From JADJPO01 sp963825645 (GTDB lineage: Bacteria; Actinomycetota; Actinomycetes; Actinomycetales; Kineosporiaceae): a stretch of DNA of 64,000 nt. Below are positions 19,547 through 27,988 of the stretch, in pieces. The translations under genes were made by a program, and so were the position numbers. Under the pieces are notes generated by a model. The model was not told the origin of the DNA, searched no databases, and was given only the letters and a program-made list of their open reading frames with translations. Within the stretch, counting starts at the first letter, position 1, and every line of letters begins with the position of its first letter. Where the stretch lies: the NCBI GenBank assembly GCA_963825645.1, contig CAWGTT010000002.1, positions 372,001 to 436,000 of the forward strand. The letters run 5' to 3'.

Positions 19547-21555
19547 TGTGTGGCATCTGCGGCATCGTGAGCGTTGACGCCCCGCCGGACCTGAACCTCC
19601 TTGGCCGTATGACGGCACGGCTGGGACACCGGGGACCGGACGGCCACGGCTACTACCGCGACCACCACGCCGCCCTGGGGCACACGCGCCTGTCCATCAT
19701 CGACACCTGCGGCGGCGCCCAGCCGATGGGCAACGAGGACGGCACGCTCTGGGTGACGTTCAACGGCGAGATCTTCAACTACGTCGAGCTGCGCGAGGAG
19801 CTGCGGCGGCACGGCCACGTCTTCCGCACGCAGTCCGACACCGAGGTGGTCGTGCACGCCTGGGAACAATGGGGGAGGGCCTGCTTCTCCCGGTTCAACG
19901 GCCAGTGGGCGCTGGCAGTGTGGGACCGGCTCGCGCGGCGGCTCGTACTCTCTCGCGATCGGATGGGCGTGCGACCGCTCTTCTACGCGCGCCGGAGTCG
20001 GCGCTTCCTCTTCGCGTCCGAGGTGAAGGCGCTGTTCGCCGACCCACAGATTGACCGGGCGTTCGACCCGGCCGGCCTCGACCAGACCTTCACCTACTGG
20101 GCGCCTCTGGCACCTCGGACCGTCTTCCATGGGGTGGAGCAGCTCGAACCCGGCCATGTCGCCGTCCTCGACTCCCACGGCTTTCGTACGGCACCGTACT
20201 GGTCGATCAGCTTCTCCGACCGGGGGCGGGAGGGCGTGCAGGACATCGAGGAGAACACGCGCGCCCTGCGGGAACGCCTGGTGGAGGCCACCCGGTTGCG
20301 ATTCCGGCGCAGCGATGTGCCGGTCGGTGCCTACCTGTCAGGTGGCATCGACTCGGCGGTCACCGCCGCCGCGATCGCCGAGTACACCGACGTTCCCCTG
20401 GACACGTTCTCTCTGCGGTTCTCCGACCCCGAGTACGACGAGGGCCGGTACCAGAAGGAGATGGCGGCGGCTCTGGGCAGTCGTCACCGCGATGTCGTGG
20501 TCACGCCGTCGGACGTCGCCGCCGTGTTCCCTCAGGTCGTTCGCCACACCGAGACGCCCATCCTGCGGGCTGCCCCGGCACCGCTGTTCCTGCTGTCCAA
20601 GCTCGTCTCCGACAGCGGCTACAAGGTCGTGGTCACCGGTGAGGGGGCGGACGAGCTGCTGGCCGGCTACGACCTCTTCCGTGAGGCGCGGGTCCGACAG
20701 TTCTGGTCCCGCGACCCCGAGTCGACGACGCGGCACCGGGCGGCCACGCTGCTCTATCCCTGGATGGCACGCTCACCCGGCACGGCGCCGGCCTTCGCCC
20801 GCACCTTCTTCGGCCGGAACCTGGACGCCGGTGACCCCGCGCTCTCGCACCGCCCCCGGTGGGACTCGACGGCAGTCCTCAAGCGCCTGCTCTGCGCCGA
20901 CATGAGGGACGGCATCGACCGCTCGGACAGGGTGGACGTCGTCCAGCAGATGCCGTCGGACAGCTCCGGCTGGGACCCACTCAGTCGCGGGCAGTGGTTG
21001 GAGATGACCACGCTGCTGACCGGGTACATCCTCTCCTCCCAAGGTGACCGGATGCTGATGGCCAACGGCGTTGAGGGCAGGTTCCCGTTCCTCGACGCCG
21101 GCGTCGTCGAGCTGGCGAACGCTCTGCCCGCGTGGCAGAAGCTGTTCGGGCTGGAGGAGAAGCACATCCTCAAGCGCGCATTCGCCGATCTCGTGCCGGC
21201 CGAGATCCTGCACCGCCCCAAGCAGCCCTACCGCTCGCCCGACGCGGCGAGCTTCTTCTTCGACGGCCGGCCGGAGTGGCTCGAGGACGTGACCTCGCCC
21301 GGCGCCGTCCGGGCCGCTGGGGTCTTCGACCCTTCGCTCGTCCGCGCCCTGGTGACGAAGTGCTCGCGAACGGGCGGCGAGCGGATGAGCAACACGGACA
21401 ACATGCGGGTCCTGGCGGTCATCTCGACACAGCTCGTTCACGACAGCTTCATCTCCGGCGACGGCGGATGGGATGCCCTCCCCTCGGGAACGCCGTCCGT
21501 CGCCGTCGATCTAGTGCTCGACAGGCCGGTTCTCGACGACAGGAGTGTGCAATGA
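19546..21555 (+). CDS. AsnB-type glutamine amidotransferase (asparagine synthase family), operon gene 6
   Basis: This 669-residue class II amidotransferase has the nucleophile C2 at the mature N-terminus (MCGICG) and the glutamine-binding motif RLSIID. NGEIFNY and SDTEVV are also present. The synthetase domain has the PP-loop SGGIDS (265-270), GEGADELLAGYD and the C-terminal EKHILKRAF/RPKQPYRSP segments. The full set implies active glutaminase and ATP-dependent amidation. The family includes true asparagine synthetase and amidotransferases acting on sugars or carrier-bound acids. The carrier-protein setting favours the latter. Its start shares a base with the previous stop (TGATG) and its end overlaps the next gene by 4 bases. 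Confidence 0.9.
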   Translation: MCGICGIVSVDAPPDLNLLGRMTARLGHRGPDGHGYYRDHHAALGHTRLSIIDTCGGAQPMGNEDGTLWVTFNGEIFNYVELREELRRHGHVFRTQSDTEVVVHAWEQWGRACFSRFNGQWALAVWDRLARRLVLSRDRMGVRPLFYARRSRRFLFASEVKALFADPQIDRAFDPAGLDQTFTYWAPLAPRTVFHGVEQLEPGHVAVLDSHGFRTAPYWSISFSDRGREGVQDIEENTRALRERLVEATRLRFRRSDVPVGAYLSGGIDSAVTAAAIAEYTDVPLDTFSLRFSDPEYDEGRYQKEMAAALGSRHRDVVVTPSDVAAVFPQVVRHTETPILRAAPAPLFLLSKLVSDSGYKVVVTGEGADELLAGYDLFREARVRQFWSRDPESTTRHRAATLLYPWMARSPGTAPAFARTFFGRNLDAGDPALSHRPRWDSTAVLKRLLCADMRDGIDRSDRVDVVQQMPSDSSGWDPLSRGQWLEMTTLLTGYILSSQGDRMLMANGVEGRFPFLDAGVVELANALPAWQKLFGLEEKHILKRAFADLVPAEILHRPKQPYRSPDAASFFFDGRPEWLEDVTSPGAVRAAGVFDPSLVRALVTKCSRTGGERMSNTDNMRVLAVISTQLVHDSFISGDGGWDALPSGTPSVAVDLVLDRPVLDDRSVQ

Positions 21556-22562
21556 CGACGACGTGGACCTCGCAGTTCGGGCCGGGCAGCCTGCGCATCG
21601 ATGCGGAGCAGGAAACGAAGCGGATCACGGCTGCGCTGACCGACGCCGTGGCCCGCACGCGCCGCCGTGGCGTCGTCGTCGCGCTGTCCGGTGGCATCGA
21701 CTCCAGCGTCGTGGCGGCCCTGTGCGTGGCGGCCCTCGGATCGAAGCGAGTGTTCGGACTGCACCTGCCGGAGCAGGAGTCCTCTGCGGAGACGGTTGGG
21801 TTGAGTCGTCTGCTGGCCGACTCCCTGGGCATCGAGTCCCAGCTGGACGACATCACCGGGATGCTGGACGCGGCGGGGTGCTACCAGCGCCGGGACGAGG
21901 CGATCCGCCTGGTCTGCCCCGAGTACGGGCCCGGCTGGCGGTCGAAGATCGTGCTGCCGGCCGTCGACGGCTCCGACGGTCTTCGCGTCTACTCGGTCGT
22001 GGTCATGGCGCCCGATGGCACCCAGACCACGCACCGCCTCACCCACGGCGCCTACCTCGGCATCGTCGCCGCGACGAACTTCAAGCAGCGAGTGCGCAAG
22101 ATGCTGGAGTACTACCACGCGGACCGGCTCAACTACGTCGTGTCGGGGACGCCGAACCGGCTCGAGTACGACCAGGGCTTCTTCGTCAAGCTCGGAGACG
22201 GCGCGGCGGACGTCAAGCCGATCGCCCATCTCTACAAGTCACAGGTGTACATGCTGGCCGAGCACCTCGGCGTTCCCGAACCCATCCGGTCGCGCCCCTC
22301 GACCACCGACACCTACACACTGCCGCAGTCGCAGGAGGAGTTCTACTTCTCCTTGCCGCATTGGCGGATGGATCTCTGCCTCTACGGAAAGAACCACGGC
22401 GTCCCGGCCGCGGAGGTGGCGGCCGCGACGGGACTCACCGAGGGGCAGGTCGAGCGGGTCTTTCGCGACATCGACCAGAAACGGCGAACGACGCGCTACC
22501 TCCACGCGGCACCGGACCTGGTCGAGGCGATCCCCGAGATCGACCGGACCGCGGCGTCGTGA
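21552..22562 (+). CDS. NadE-like ATP-pyrophosphatase (PP-loop amide synthetase), operon gene 7
   Basis: The 336-residue protein matches ammonia-dependent NAD synthetase in its PP-loop SGGIDSS (46-52), TNFKQRVR (175-182), SGTPNR (198-203) and KLGDGAADVKPI (213-224). It is longer than the usual roughly 275 residues because of extra sequence at about 110-165 (CPEYGPGWRSKIVLPAVDG onward). The canonical PSADLW-x-GQ-x-DE segment is replaced by PSTTDTYTLPQSQEEF. It lacks the nitrilase-type glutaminase domain, so ammonia could come from the AsnB-like neighbour. I infer a specialised amide-forming enzyme rather than housekeeping NAD synthesis. AGGAG precedes the ATG, which overlaps the upstream stop. 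Confidence 0.8.
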   Translation: MTTTWTSQFGPGSLRIDAEQETKRITAALTDAVARTRRRGVVVALSGGIDSSVVAALCVAALGSKRVFGLHLPEQESSAETVGLSRLLADSLGIESQLDDITGMLDAAGCYQRRDEAIRLVCPEYGPGWRSKIVLPAVDGSDGLRVYSVVVMAPDGTQTTHRLTHGAYLGIVAATNFKQRVRKMLEYYHADRLNYVVSGTPNRLEYDQGFFVKLGDGAADVKPIAHLYKSQVYMLAEHLGVPEPIRSRPSTTDTYTLPQSQEEFYFSLPHWRMDLCLYGKNHGVPAAEVAAATGLTEGQVERVFRDIDQKRRTTRYLHAAPDLVEAIPEIDRTAAS

Positions 22563-23302
22563 AGCAGGCAGCTGTGTCGCCCCTGTGCGTGTGTGAGGGT
22601 GCAGGACTCATCGGGACGATCCGTCAGGACGTCGATCGCTACGTGGTCGCCTTCGAGCGTGACGGTCAGCAGCGGACCAGCGCCATGCCCCGCCTGACGC
22701 TGTCTCCACGGGTCTGGGCGATCGTGAACCACCGCCTGTTCCATTTCACGCTGACCCGGGTGCGCTCTCGGATCCCCCGCCACGTGCTCGCGGGCCTGTG
22801 CCTCGTCGTGCAGCGAATCGTCCGGAACGCGAGCGGGATCCAGATCGACCCCCTGGCCCACATCGGTCCGGGGCTGTTCTTCCCGCACGAGGGCTACATC
22901 GTGATCGGCCCCGTTCGGATCGGCCGGCATTGCACGATCTCTCAGGGGGCGACTCTGGGTCGCGGGGAGCAAGGGGCCGACCCGGGAGGTTTGGACATAC
23001 CGGTCCTCGGGGATCGGGTCTGGGTGGGTCCCGGAGCGGTGATCGCAGGCCGGATCGACGTCGGGTCCGACGCCGTGGTCGGCGCCAACAGCGTTGTGCT
23101 CCGCGACGTCCCGCCCTGCGGGGGGGTGCTCGGAGTCCCCGCTCGAGTGATCTCGCACAACGGCAGCTTCACCAAAGTGCACTACCGCGACATGGCGCAG
23201 GACGGCGAACGGGCGGCGGCGCTGGCGGCCGCGGAGCCGGCTGCCGGCCGGCCGGGACAGCCGGTCGTCGGTCGACAGCCGGGCCCAGGGGCCGCGAGCT
23301 AG
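22559..23302 (+). CDS. serine-acetyltransferase-like left-handed beta-helix acyltransferase, operon gene 8
   Basis: The 247-residue protein has an alpha-helical N-terminal part and hexapeptide repeats from about residue 98. These include IDPLAHIGPGLFFPHEGYIVIG, split as in CysE, and GRHCTISQGATLG. The CysE-like catalytic region with the histidine in FPHEGY is present, followed by GDRVWVGPGAVI and GVPARVI. CysE family enzymes O-acetylate serine with acetyl-CoA. In this operon the acceptor might be another hydroxyl compound. The C-terminal 35 residues are alanine/glycine-rich. GTG 22559 overlaps the NadE-like stop by 4 bases; it is the last gene of the operon. Confidence 0.82.
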   Translation: MKQAAVSPLCVCEGAGLIGTIRQDVDRYVVAFERDGQQRTSAMPRLTLSPRVWAIVNHRLFHFTLTRVRSRIPRHVLAGLCLVVQRIVRNASGIQIDPLAHIGPGLFFPHEGYIVIGPVRIGRHCTISQGATLGRGEQGADPGGLDIPVLGDRVWVGPGAVIAGRIDVGSDAVVGANSVVLRDVPPCGGVLGVPARVISHNGSFTKVHYRDMAQDGERAAALAAAEPAAGRPGQPVVGRQPGPGAAS

Positions 23303-23325
23303 AACGTATGGGCCGTCGAACCCAC

Positions 23326-23342
23326 CCAGCCACACAGGCTGG
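23326..23342 (+). terminator. hairpin after the ACP/AsnB operon
   Basis: CCAGCC-ACACA-GGCTGG forms a 6-bp GC-rich stem 24 bases after the last stop codon, followed by TTGGTCTG. It lies between convergent genes and would suit a weak intrinsic terminator, although no U-tract follows. Confidence 0.4.
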
Positions 23343-23371
23343 TTGGTCTGCCCCTGACGGCGGCGTGTTCT

Positions 23372-25030
23372 TCAGCTCGACCCGTCGAGCGGTGCTGCTG
23401 GGGGTGGGGGTGGGTCGGCGCCGTGGGGCGGGTCGTCGTCCGGGGGTCCGAGCCCGAGTTCGAGCGCGGGCTGGGACTGGTCGCGATGGTGGTGGCGTCT
23501 TCGCAGTCGTTGTCCGAGGGTGCGGGCCTGGTGTTCGGCGGTGGGCATCGTGTTGCGGCGTGGGGTTGCGGTGGGGTCGATCCAGGGTGGGGGGATGACG
23601 TAGGGCACGCCGTCGATGACGGCCAGGCGCCAGTGGCCGGTGTGGACGGCGGTGTGGTGGCGGGTGCAGAGCAGGACGAGGTTGTCCAGGTCGGTTGCTC
23701 CGCCGTGCCGCCACCAGGTGATGTGGTGGGCCTGGCAGCGTCCGGGGGGCAGGGTGCAGCCGGGCACGACGCAACCACGGTCACGGGCGGTCAGCGCGCG
23801 GACCTGCGCCGCGGTGGCGAGGCGGCGGGTGCGGCCGTGGGCCAGGACGGGCCCATCGGGGTCGGCGAGGATGCCGGTCAGGACGGCGGTGCAGAGCAGC
23901 GCGGCGAGGGTGGCCGGGTCGAGCGGGCCGTTGGCGCCATCGGTCGCCAGGCCGGGTGGGTTCGGGTCGGCGGGGCGGGCGTCGGACGGGTCAGCGGCGT
24001 CGGCGCGCTGGTCCGGACCGGTGGCGGTCATGGCGTCGGCGACCTGCTCGGGGGTGGCGACCACGATGACCTGGGTGGTGGCCGTCGCGGGCCGCTCACC
24101 GCCGGTGGGGTTCAGGGCGTTGTGGCAGAGCTGGTGCAGGGCATCGGCCCGGCGTTGGGACGCGCTGCGCTCGTCTCGTACCGGCAGCTCGGGTTGGTCA
24201 TGGCCGGGGGCGGCCTCGCCGACCGCCTGGTCGGGATCGGGCGTCTGCGTCTTGACCAGGGCCTCGATCACGGTGCGGAGGCGGGCGCCGGCGACGGGAT
24301 CGAGCGCGAACGACCCGACGAGCATGCCGGTGGCGTCGGTGGAGTAGTCCAGGCGGCGCCGCTGGACGGCGTTCGGGTCGTAGGAGTCCTCACCGTCGGG
24401 ATCGAGGGTGGCCACCAGCTGCGCGCCGATGCGGCGCAGCGTGTCCGGGGAGACGATCCGGGCCTGCTCGGTCATGAACGCATCGACGCGGGCGGCGCCC
24501 CTGACCCCGTCGTCGCCGACGGCGTGCAGCAGGTGCGTGGGCACGGCGCGCAGGCACCGCACCGCGACGTCGACGTGGGCCAGGCTGATCGCGCCCTGCG
24601 CCAGGGCGGTGGCCAGGTGCGGCATCGCCGTCGAGTGCGCCGGGTCGGCGCCCTCGGCGGCAGCGTCGGGCGTGATCCCCGCGCCGTCGGGGTCGAGGGC
24701 CCGGGCGGCCCGCACGTCCTGCCCGGCCCGGCCCGGCGCCACGTTGACGGCGTGGACCAGGAACGTCGCCGCGACCCGGCCCGCGGCCGCGCCGGGCACG
24801 GCCCCGGGACGGCGATCCAGGTCGGCGAGGGCGTGCAGGTAGGCCGCATCCAACCGCGACCGCAGCCGGCTCACCTGCGCCACCACGTCACGGGCCTGCC
24901 CATCGCAATGGGCCAGCAGCGGCGCGGCCTGCAACCCGGTGATCTCGGCGTCGATCCGAGCCAACACCGCCGCCACGACCGACCCCGGCGGCGTTCCGCC
25001 GTCCGCCTCACCCGCCGCCTGCCGGTCCAT
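23372..25030 (-). CDS. DUF222-HNH endonuclease-like protein
   Basis: The 552-residue protein has an N-terminal DUF222 helical domain (about residues 20-330) and a C-terminal HNH nuclease motif in CVVPGCTLPPGRCQAHHITW and GGATDLDNLVLLCTRHH, with paired CxxC-like cysteines. The C-terminal tail is rich in proline, histidine and aspartate. Such proteins are highly abundant in actinobacteria and are often mobile or repeated; their role is unclear. ATG 25030 was preferred over an upstream frame start at 25123 because TAGCGT lies 7 nt before it with no ribosome-binding site (leaderless type). Confidence 0.88.
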   Translation of the reverse strand: MDRQAAGEADGGTPPGSVVAAVLARIDAEITGLQAAPLLAHCDGQARDVVAQVSRLRSRLDAAYLHALADLDRRPGAVPGAAAGRVAATFLVHAVNVAPGRAGQDVRAARALDPDGAGITPDAAAEGADPAHSTAMPHLATALAQGAISLAHVDVAVRCLRAVPTHLLHAVGDDGVRGAARVDAFMTEQARIVSPDTLRRIGAQLVATLDPDGEDSYDPNAVQRRRLDYSTDATGMLVGSFALDPVAGARLRTVIEALVKTQTPDPDQAVGEAAPGHDQPELPVRDERSASQRRADALHQLCHNALNPTGGERPATATTQVIVVATPEQVADAMTATGPDQRADAADPSDARPADPNPPGLATDGANGPLDPATLAALLCTAVLTGILADPDGPVLAHGRTRRLATAAQVRALTARDRGCVVPGCTLPPGRCQAHHITWWRHGGATDLDNLVLLCTRHHTAVHTGHWRLAVIDGVPYVIPPPWIDPTATPRRNTMPTAEHQARTLGQRLRRRHHHRDQSQPALELGLGPPDDDPPHGADPPPPPAAPLDGSS

Positions 25031-25037
25031 GCCGTGA

Positions 25038-25043
25038 ACGCTA
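25038..25043 (-). promoter_or_regulatory. -10 box of a probable leaderless promoter for the HNH gene
   Basis: On the minus strand TAGCGT ends 7 nt before the ATG at 25030. The same hexamer occurs before the ABC-F gene (35849-35854). This supports the shorter protein start. Confidence 0.4.
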
Positions 25044-25309
25044 CGGGCCCCCACCGACAGTCCAGACCCCGGACCCGGCCCTGGAACCCGTTGCAGCACA
25101 ACAAATTCTGTGGCCAATCCCATGCCGCTGCGATGTCACAGAACACCCTGCGACGACACGCACCCCGACCACACTGGTACTCCAGCGACACTTCGTGATC
25201 ATGTGGTGCGATTGTCTGGGCAACCGGACTCTGTTCTCTCGGCCGCCCCCGGATCATGCCTGGCTTCCGAGACACTCGTGGGCCACTTCTGTTGCTTCAC
25301 CGGACGCAG

Positions 25310-25429
25310 TCACGAGTCGTGATCAAGGGCGTCCAGTTGTGCGAAGTCGTGCGTGTCGACCTCGCGCAGCTCGTAGCCGGGATGGAATCGACGCTGGGCC
25401 GTCTCGATCGCAAGCCAGTTCCCGCCGGT
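25310..25429 (-). pseudogene. C-terminal remnant of an unidentified gene
   Basis: In the 426-base gap between the HNH gene and the glycosyltransferase, one minus-strand frame reads as a natural protein terminus: NWLAIETAQRRFHPGYELRE followed by VDTHDFAQLDALDHDS and a stop. An in-frame TGA at 25430-25432 cuts it off on the other side, and no start or ribosome-binding site is visible. It looks like a relic of a larger gene. The family is not recognised. The rest of the gap shows nothing supportable. Confidence 0.3.
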
Positions 25430-25456
25430 TCAGGTCTTTCCCCAGTGCCGCTAGCG

Positions 25457-26720
25457 CTAGCCCAGGCCCCACCGCGCGGTGAGGGTCTCCACGGCGCGCG
25501 CAACGCCATCCTCGCCCCGCACCGCCTCGGCGAGCCGCGCCGACCGCTCGGCGAACGCGCCGTCCGTGGTCAGCTGGGTGAGCGCCGCCGACAGGTTGCC
25601 CACCCGCAGCAGGTGGCGCCGGATCGGGGCCGGTCCGAGACCCAGCGCGGCGATCCGTCGTCCCCAGTAGGGCTGGTCGCCCATATGCGGTACGGCGAGC
25701 TGCGGAACGCCGGCGCGAACCGCGGAACCGGTCGTGCCGGCCCCGCCGTGGTGGACCACGCCGGCCGTGCGCGGGAACAGCCAGTCGTGCGGAGCGCCGT
25801 CCAGCAGCAGCACGCCGTGCGGGACCTGGTCGGGCTGCCACCCGCCCCACGAGCCGTGAACGACACCGCGCCGCCCTGCGTCCGCCAGGGCCCCGGTCAT
25901 CGTGGCGAACAGGGCGGCCGGGTCCGCGGTCGGCATGCTGCCGAACCCCAGGTAGACCGGCGGGTCGCCGTCATTGAGGAAGGCAGCCAGCCCGGGTGGC
26001 GCGACGTAGTGGGGGTCGGCAGCCTCGACCCAGTAGCCGGTGGTGACGGTCCGCGGGTCGCCAGGCGACGGAACGACGTGCGGGCTGGACGCGAGCAGCT
26101 CCAGGGTGCGGCGAGCTCGCCTCACGTAGCGGGGGAACCCCTGCCGGGGTGGGCCGAGCCGGCGCCGGGTGAGGTCCCCCGACCGGCCGCAGCGCCCGAT
26201 GGCCGCCGAGGTCGGCCAGGTTGCCGCCGATCAGGTTGAGCACCGAGACGGCGTCCGGCTTCAGAGCAAACATTGTTGCCCCGCCGACCCGGGTGGGGTG
26301 GCTCGGGCTCGGTGCCAGAGCGGCGGTGGCATGCCGCTGCCCGCGTGCCGCCGCCACCGACAGCATCGGGTCGAGGGTCAGCAGGCCGGAGACAACCCCC
26401 TCGTAGTGATCGGCGATCCGGACCAGGGTGTCGGCGACGACCGGGGCGGACTGGCGGGCGACCTCGCTCATCAGCCGACCCTCCTCCCGCAGGCCGACAC
26501 TGCTTCCTTCAAGCCAGCGCAGTCCCAGGTCAGTCTGGCTGGCCTCGTGGACGTCGATGTCGAAGGGCTCGGGGTCCAGCCCGGCTGCGGTGATCACCGG
26601 GGTGAGGTCACCGGCGGCGGCCACGGCTACCTCGTGGCCGGCGTCGCGCAGCCCGCGGCCCAGGGCGAGCATCGGCCCGACGTCACCGCGGGAGCCATAG
26701 CCGATCAGGCAGATCCGCAC
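25457..26720 (-). pseudogene. UGT/MGT-type glycosyltransferase interrupted by a single frameshift
   Basis: The N-terminal half (GTG 26720, RICLIGYGSRGDVGPMLALG) and the C-terminal half lie in different frames. The latter has PPVYLGFGSM and the nucleotide-sugar motif FPRTAGVVHHGGAGTTGSAV. Together they form one GT1-family glycosyltransferase of about 420 residues, of the vancomycin/macrolide glycosyltransferase type. Removing one base from the C5 run at 26176-26180 (G5 on the coding strand) restores continuity: RPVGDLTRRRLGPPRQGFPRY. The gene is otherwise undecayed, so this is either a recent mutation, phase variation in a homopolymer, or a sequencing error. It would glycosylate a small hydrophobic acceptor. 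Confidence 0.85.
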
Positions 26721-26857
26721 GCGGACAGTCTGCCTCGGACTGCGACGGAGCAAGAACCCGAAGCCGGATCGGGAGGTTGCGTGGGATTCGGCACCGTCAG
26801 CGGGGGCGAACCCGACGCAACCTCAGGCACCCGCCAGGCGAACGCGAGTGGCTCGGG

Positions 26858-27979
26858 CTACTGATCGAGCACCTCCCTCACCTCGACAGGCGCACCGCGC
26901 CGAGCGGACTCCAGTGCCGCCTCGAGCACCGCTTGGACCACGAGTGCCTCGGCGAAGTCCGGCATCGGGGCCACCGGCTCGAGACCGCCGAGCACGGTGA
27001 GGATGTCGGCGGCCTGGTGGGTGAACGTGTGCTCGTAGCCGATCGGGTGGCCGGGCGGCCACCACGACCCGACCCATGGGTGTCCGGCGTCGCCGTCCGA
27101 GACCTCGATGCGGGTCCAGCCGCGCACGAGCGGCTCGGCGGTCGCGTCGAAGTAGTCCAGGCAACCCATGTCGTCGAACCAGAAGCGCAACGCGCCGCGC
27201 TCGCCGTGGATCTCGAAGCCGTGGTGGTTGTGGTACCCGGTGGCCAGACGGGTCGCCTCGAACGTCGCGATGCCGCCACCGGACAGCCTGGCGAGGAAGA
27301 GCACTGCATCGTCGACGGTGTGGCTCGGCACGAACGTCTTGGTGATCGAGCCGCTCACCTCGGTGATCTCCTCGCCCGTCACGAACCGGACGGCATCGAC
27401 GATGTGGGCGTTGAGGTCACCGTGCGCCCCGGACCCGGCGATAGCGCCGTCGAACCTCCAGACCGCCGGCGTCGCCGGACCGCCCCACTGCTGGGCGTAC
27501 ACCGCCCGCACATGCCGGACCTCGCCGATCCGCCCCTGACGGACCAGCATCCGGGCGAGCGCGATCGCCGGAACCCGGCGATAGCTGAACCACACGAACG
27601 TCCGCCCGTCGGCCTGCGCCGCGGCGTTCGTCATTAGGCGGGCATCGGCCAGCGTGCCGGCCAGGGGCTTCTCGCACGCCACGTGCTTGCCGGCCTCGAG
27701 TGCGGCGACCGCCTGCTCGCGGTGGACGTCGTTCGGCGTGCAGACGTCGACCAGGCCCACCAACGGGTCGGCCAGCGCGGCAGTCAGGTCAGTCGAGCCT
27801 TGCTGCCAGTCCCAGCGCTGGGCGAACTCCTCGACGGCCGCTCGGTCGCGCGCCACGACGGTGCGCAGCACCGGCTCCAGCGGCGTATCGAAGAACCGGG
27901 TCACCTGATGCCAGGCGTTCGAGTGCGCCCTGCCCATGAACTTCGTTCCGATGAGTGCGATCCCCAGGGTGTCCGTCAC
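26858..27979 (-). CDS. Gfo/Idh/MocA-family NAD(P)-dependent oxidoreductase
   Basis: The 373-residue protein has an N-terminal Rossmann domain (IALIGTKFMGRAHSNAW, residues 6-22) and the family lysine in EKPLAGT (HVACEKPL). The C-terminal alpha/beta domain carries GDLNAHIVD with the catalytic-type Asp and His. The family acts on inositols, sugars or sugar derivatives. The substrate is not predictable. GTG 27979 sits 6 nt behind a TAACCT box that overlaps the stop of the upstream radical SAM gene, so it may have its own promoter. It is in the same direction as the frameshifted glycosyltransferase downstream. Confidence 0.9.
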   Translation of the reverse strand: MTDTLGIALIGTKFMGRAHSNAWHQVTRFFDTPLEPVLRTVVARDRAAVEEFAQRWDWQQGSTDLTAALADPLVGLVDVCTPNDVHREQAVAALEAGKHVACEKPLAGTLADARLMTNAAAQADGRTFVWFSYRRVPAIALARMLVRQGRIGEVRHVRAVYAQQWGGPATPAVWRFDGAIAGSGAHGDLNAHIVDAVRFVTGEEITEVSGSITKTFVPSHTVDDAVLFLARLSGGGIATFEATRLATGYHNHHGFEIHGERGALRFWFDDMGCLDYFDATAEPLVRGWTRIEVSDGDAGHPWVGSWWPPGHPIGYEHTFTHQAADILTVLGGLEPVAPMPDFAEALVVQAVLEAALESARRGAPVEVREVLDQ

Positions 27980-27988
27980 GGCCAGAGG

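Noticed and set aside
21552..22562. Simple housekeeping NAD synthetase annotation
   Set aside because: The altered substrate segment, the insertion and its place inside a carrier-protein operon make a plain nadE call unsafe.
26100..26210. Programmed ribosomal frameshift in the glycosyltransferase
   Set aside because: There is no slippery heptamer with a downstream structure typical of programmed shifts, and the family does not use one. A mutation or sequencing error is more likely.
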